In this document: piece by piece, positions 5,645 through 6,834 of the stretch
Numbering within the stretch: the stretch's first letter is position 1
Layout: each line of letters begins with the position of its first letter
Origin: Nostoc sp. GT001
GTDB taxonomy: Bacteria; Cyanobacteriota; Cyanobacteriia; Cyanobacteriales; Nostocaceae
Assembly (NCBI RefSeq): GCF_030382115.1
Contig: NZ_JAUDRJ010000003.1
Coordinates: 2,744,367-2,751,200 of the forward strand
Direction of reading: 5' to 3'
Length of the DNA stretch: 6,834 nt
The notes under the pieces: generated by a model
What the model saw: the letters and a program-made list of their open reading frames with translations, nothing else
Database searches by the model: none
What the model was told of the DNA's origin: nothing
Position numbers and translations under genes: made by a program

Positions 5645-5672
5645 TTTAGGTAAGGCGATCGCCTTACCTAAA
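5645..5672 (-). terminator. 28-bp perfect palindrome built on a HIP1 site
   Basis: Bases 5645-5672 are a perfect palindrome. The arms are TTTAGGTAAGGC and GCCTTACCTAAA around GATC, so the centre is GCGATCGC (5655-5662), the third HIP1 octamer of the window. As RNA it folds into a 12-bp stem with a GATC tetraloop, 46 bp after the oxygenase stop. A short TTATT follows on the minus strand. It probably ends the oxygenase transcript. Confidence 0.6.
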
Positions 5673-5718
5673 GTTAAATATTCATGGTGGTAGTATACAG
5701 TAATTATACTGAATTTGC

Positions 5719-6600
5719 TTATCGACGCACCCAGCCATTGATAGTAAATCGACTATCTCCAAAAGCTTGAGAGGGACAATTCACAGGCAGTACTTCGTGC
5801 ATATAACGGCTAAGGAAAAATACAATGCTGTTGTTGCGAGGTTCGACTGTTTTGAATGTCTCAGCATTGACATATATGTTATTTTCAATTTTGCTGTCGT
5901 ATATCAACAACTCACCACCAGAAAATGATTTTGGTTCTTGATAAAAATAATAAACGTATGTTAATTCTCTAGTAGCAGTATCTGGACTGCCATTGTCATT
6001 ATGAAGTTTGTAATAGTTACCATCATTATGTGCAGTTAGTTGGCTTTCAATCTGTGATACTGAAAATGATGGTAAGTTTAATTTGCTGATGATATCAGGA
6101 ATCATTGCTTGAATTCTCTTTAAAATCAGTTCAGAAAATTCAGGAAATGAGTAGATAACCATTGATTGGCGATAATTAATATCCCTTGTAGAAGTATTGC
6201 TTGGCAAGAAGTCCGACTCTTTCTCCAGGACATATTGGAGTAAGTGCTTGTGCTCTTCTGGTTTAAAAAAATTATCTATTTGTATATAATCAGAATCCAG
6301 AATATAATCATTTTGCAATTGTATTTTCTCTGATTGCTGTACAAAGATTGGGGGTTCTGTAACCACGCCTATAAGATGTTCGGCAGGAAAACACAAAACT
6401 GAGCGACCTTCATTGATGGGAATTTGGAATAAATTCTGTAACTCAGATTCTTGTTTGTAAGCACGAGCCACAACTGTTGTTAAAAGGCTATGCAGTAAAG
6501 GTGCATCCGATTTTAAATAAACAGTATATTGATATCCTCCAGTTAAAAGAAGCTGTACTTTGACATCTTTCGACTCAAATGGCTGTGAAGCTAATTGCAT
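5719..6600 (-). CDS. Fe(II)/2-oxoglutarate oxygenase, prolyl-hydroxylase-like
   Basis: A predicted cytoplasmic oxygenase (293 residues, no signal peptide) that would couple 2-oxoglutarate decarboxylation to hydroxylation of a substrate, possibly a prolyl side chain. The C-terminal half (about 100-293) has the double-stranded beta-helix motifs: the first two iron ligands as HND (H200, D202), then TRELTYVYYF (210-219), SGGEL (227-231), the third ligand in MHEVLPV (H268), and the 2-oxoglutarate-binding Arg in SRFTINGW (R284). The HEV...R...GW pattern recalls PHD2 and especially Tpa1/OGFOD1-type prolyl hydroxylases. Residues 1-99 form a separate domain that I do not recognise, ending in FPAEHLIGVVTEPPI. 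A second HND occurs at 191-193. The ATG at 6600 has AAAGG three bases away, a close ribosome site. Downstream, same strand, is the Pro-rich PEP-CTERM gene; the actual substrate is unknown. Confidence 0.85.
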   Translation of the reverse strand: MQLASQPFESKDVKVQLLLTGGYQYTVYLKSDAPLLHSLLTTVVARAYKQESELQNLFQIPINEGRSVLCFPAEHLIGVVTEPPIFVQQSEKIQLQNDYILDSDYIQIDNFFKPEEHKHLLQYVLEKESDFLPSNTSTRDINYRQSMVIYSFPEFSELILKRIQAMIPDIISKLNLPSFSVSQIESQLTAHNDGNYYKLHNDNGSPDTATRELTYVYYFYQEPKSFSGGELLIYDSKIENNIYVNAETFKTVEPRNNSIVFFLSRYMHEVLPVNCPSQAFGDSRFTINGWVRR

Positions 6601-6834
6601 ATACCTTTATTTATATAATGTTGATAAATGAGATAACTCTAAAAGTCATTCTGAAAGTTTAATACAGTTCTTACAGCAGACTTAAAGTTATAAGGTACAC
6701 AAGCTAAGTCTGTTACCCAGATATAAAGTGTGTTTTACTCCTGTTAACGCAGCGGGGCGCAGCCCATTCTGAATTCTGCTGTAGAAAATTAATTAAGAAC
6801 AAGTTCAATGCTTAAATCTTTATACGTAATTGAA
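6601..6834. other. Region upstream of the oxygenase, no gene seen
   Basis: No ORF continues to the window edge that I can support. The region should hold the oxygenase promoter. TATAAA on the minus strand close to the start is a possible -10 but is probably too near the ATG and lacks a -35. A dispersed-repeat fragment lies at 6744-6780. Confidence 0.5.
6744..6780. repeat. Fragment of a Nostoc-type dispersed repeat
   Basis: A GC-rich piece, GCAGCGGGGCGCAGCCC, is followed by ATTCTGAATTCTG. The first part contains GGGC/GCCC with a three-base loop (6755-6765). The second is a nearly doubled heptamer (6767-6779). The combination is familiar to me from spacers of Nostocales genomes, and its base composition stands out from the AT-rich surroundings. 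Confidence 0.45.

Noticed and set aside
5692..5710. AGTATA/TATACT inverted repeat just after the oxygenase stop
   Set aside because: A six-base AT-rich repeat is expected by chance in this composition, and the nearby 28-bp palindrome is a much better terminator candidate.
6614..6619. Plus-strand TATAAT as a promoter for a rightward gene
   Set aside because: There is no -35 at the right distance and no ORF downstream on the plus strand within the window.

Overview
The window looks like chromosome from a filamentous, probably heterocyst-forming cyanobacterium (Nostoc/Anabaena group). Four things support this. FtsZ carries the roughly 60-residue N-terminal extension that I recall as nearly identical in Anabaena sp. 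PCC 7120. Three perfect HIP1 octamers (GCGATCGC) occur in 6.8 kb, where about 0.1 would be expected by chance. Short heptamer repeats and relics of Nostoc-type dispersed repeats lie between genes. A PEP-CTERM surface protein is present. Assignments rest on recognising motifs by eye; no database was searched.

Layout. Bases 1-400 hold a doubtful small ORF and the leader of ftsZ. ftsZ runs forward (401-1717) and faces gshB across a convergent 483-bp gap (1718-2200) that holds repeats and palindromes but no convincing gene. On the minus strand, grxC (3411-3683) lies upstream of gshB (2201-3175). The 235 bp between them contain two hairpins and a candidate LexA-type operator just upstream of gshB. 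After a 396-bp gap comes a minus-strand gene for a secreted, (Ala-Pro)n-rich PEP-CTERM protein (4080-5270), followed by a strong stem-loop at 3999-4034. Upstream of it, across a very AT-rich 448-bp gap, is a minus-strand gene for an Fe(II)/2-oxoglutarate oxygenase (5719-6600) with an unrecognised N-terminal domain. The last 234 bases hold no gene.

Functional reading. FtsZ is the core cell-division gene. GshB makes glutathione and GrxC uses it for thiol-disulfide exchange, so the middle block is a small redox module. The right-hand block is accessory. An oxygenase resembling prolyl hydroxylases lies next to, and in the same orientation as, a protein in which 54 Ala/Val/Thr-Pro dipeptides flank a globular domain. 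This raises the untested idea that the repeats are hydroxylated and perhaps glycosylated, by analogy with plant arabinogalactan proteins. The strong stem-loop between the two genes argues against simple co-transcription, so this link remains a hypothesis.
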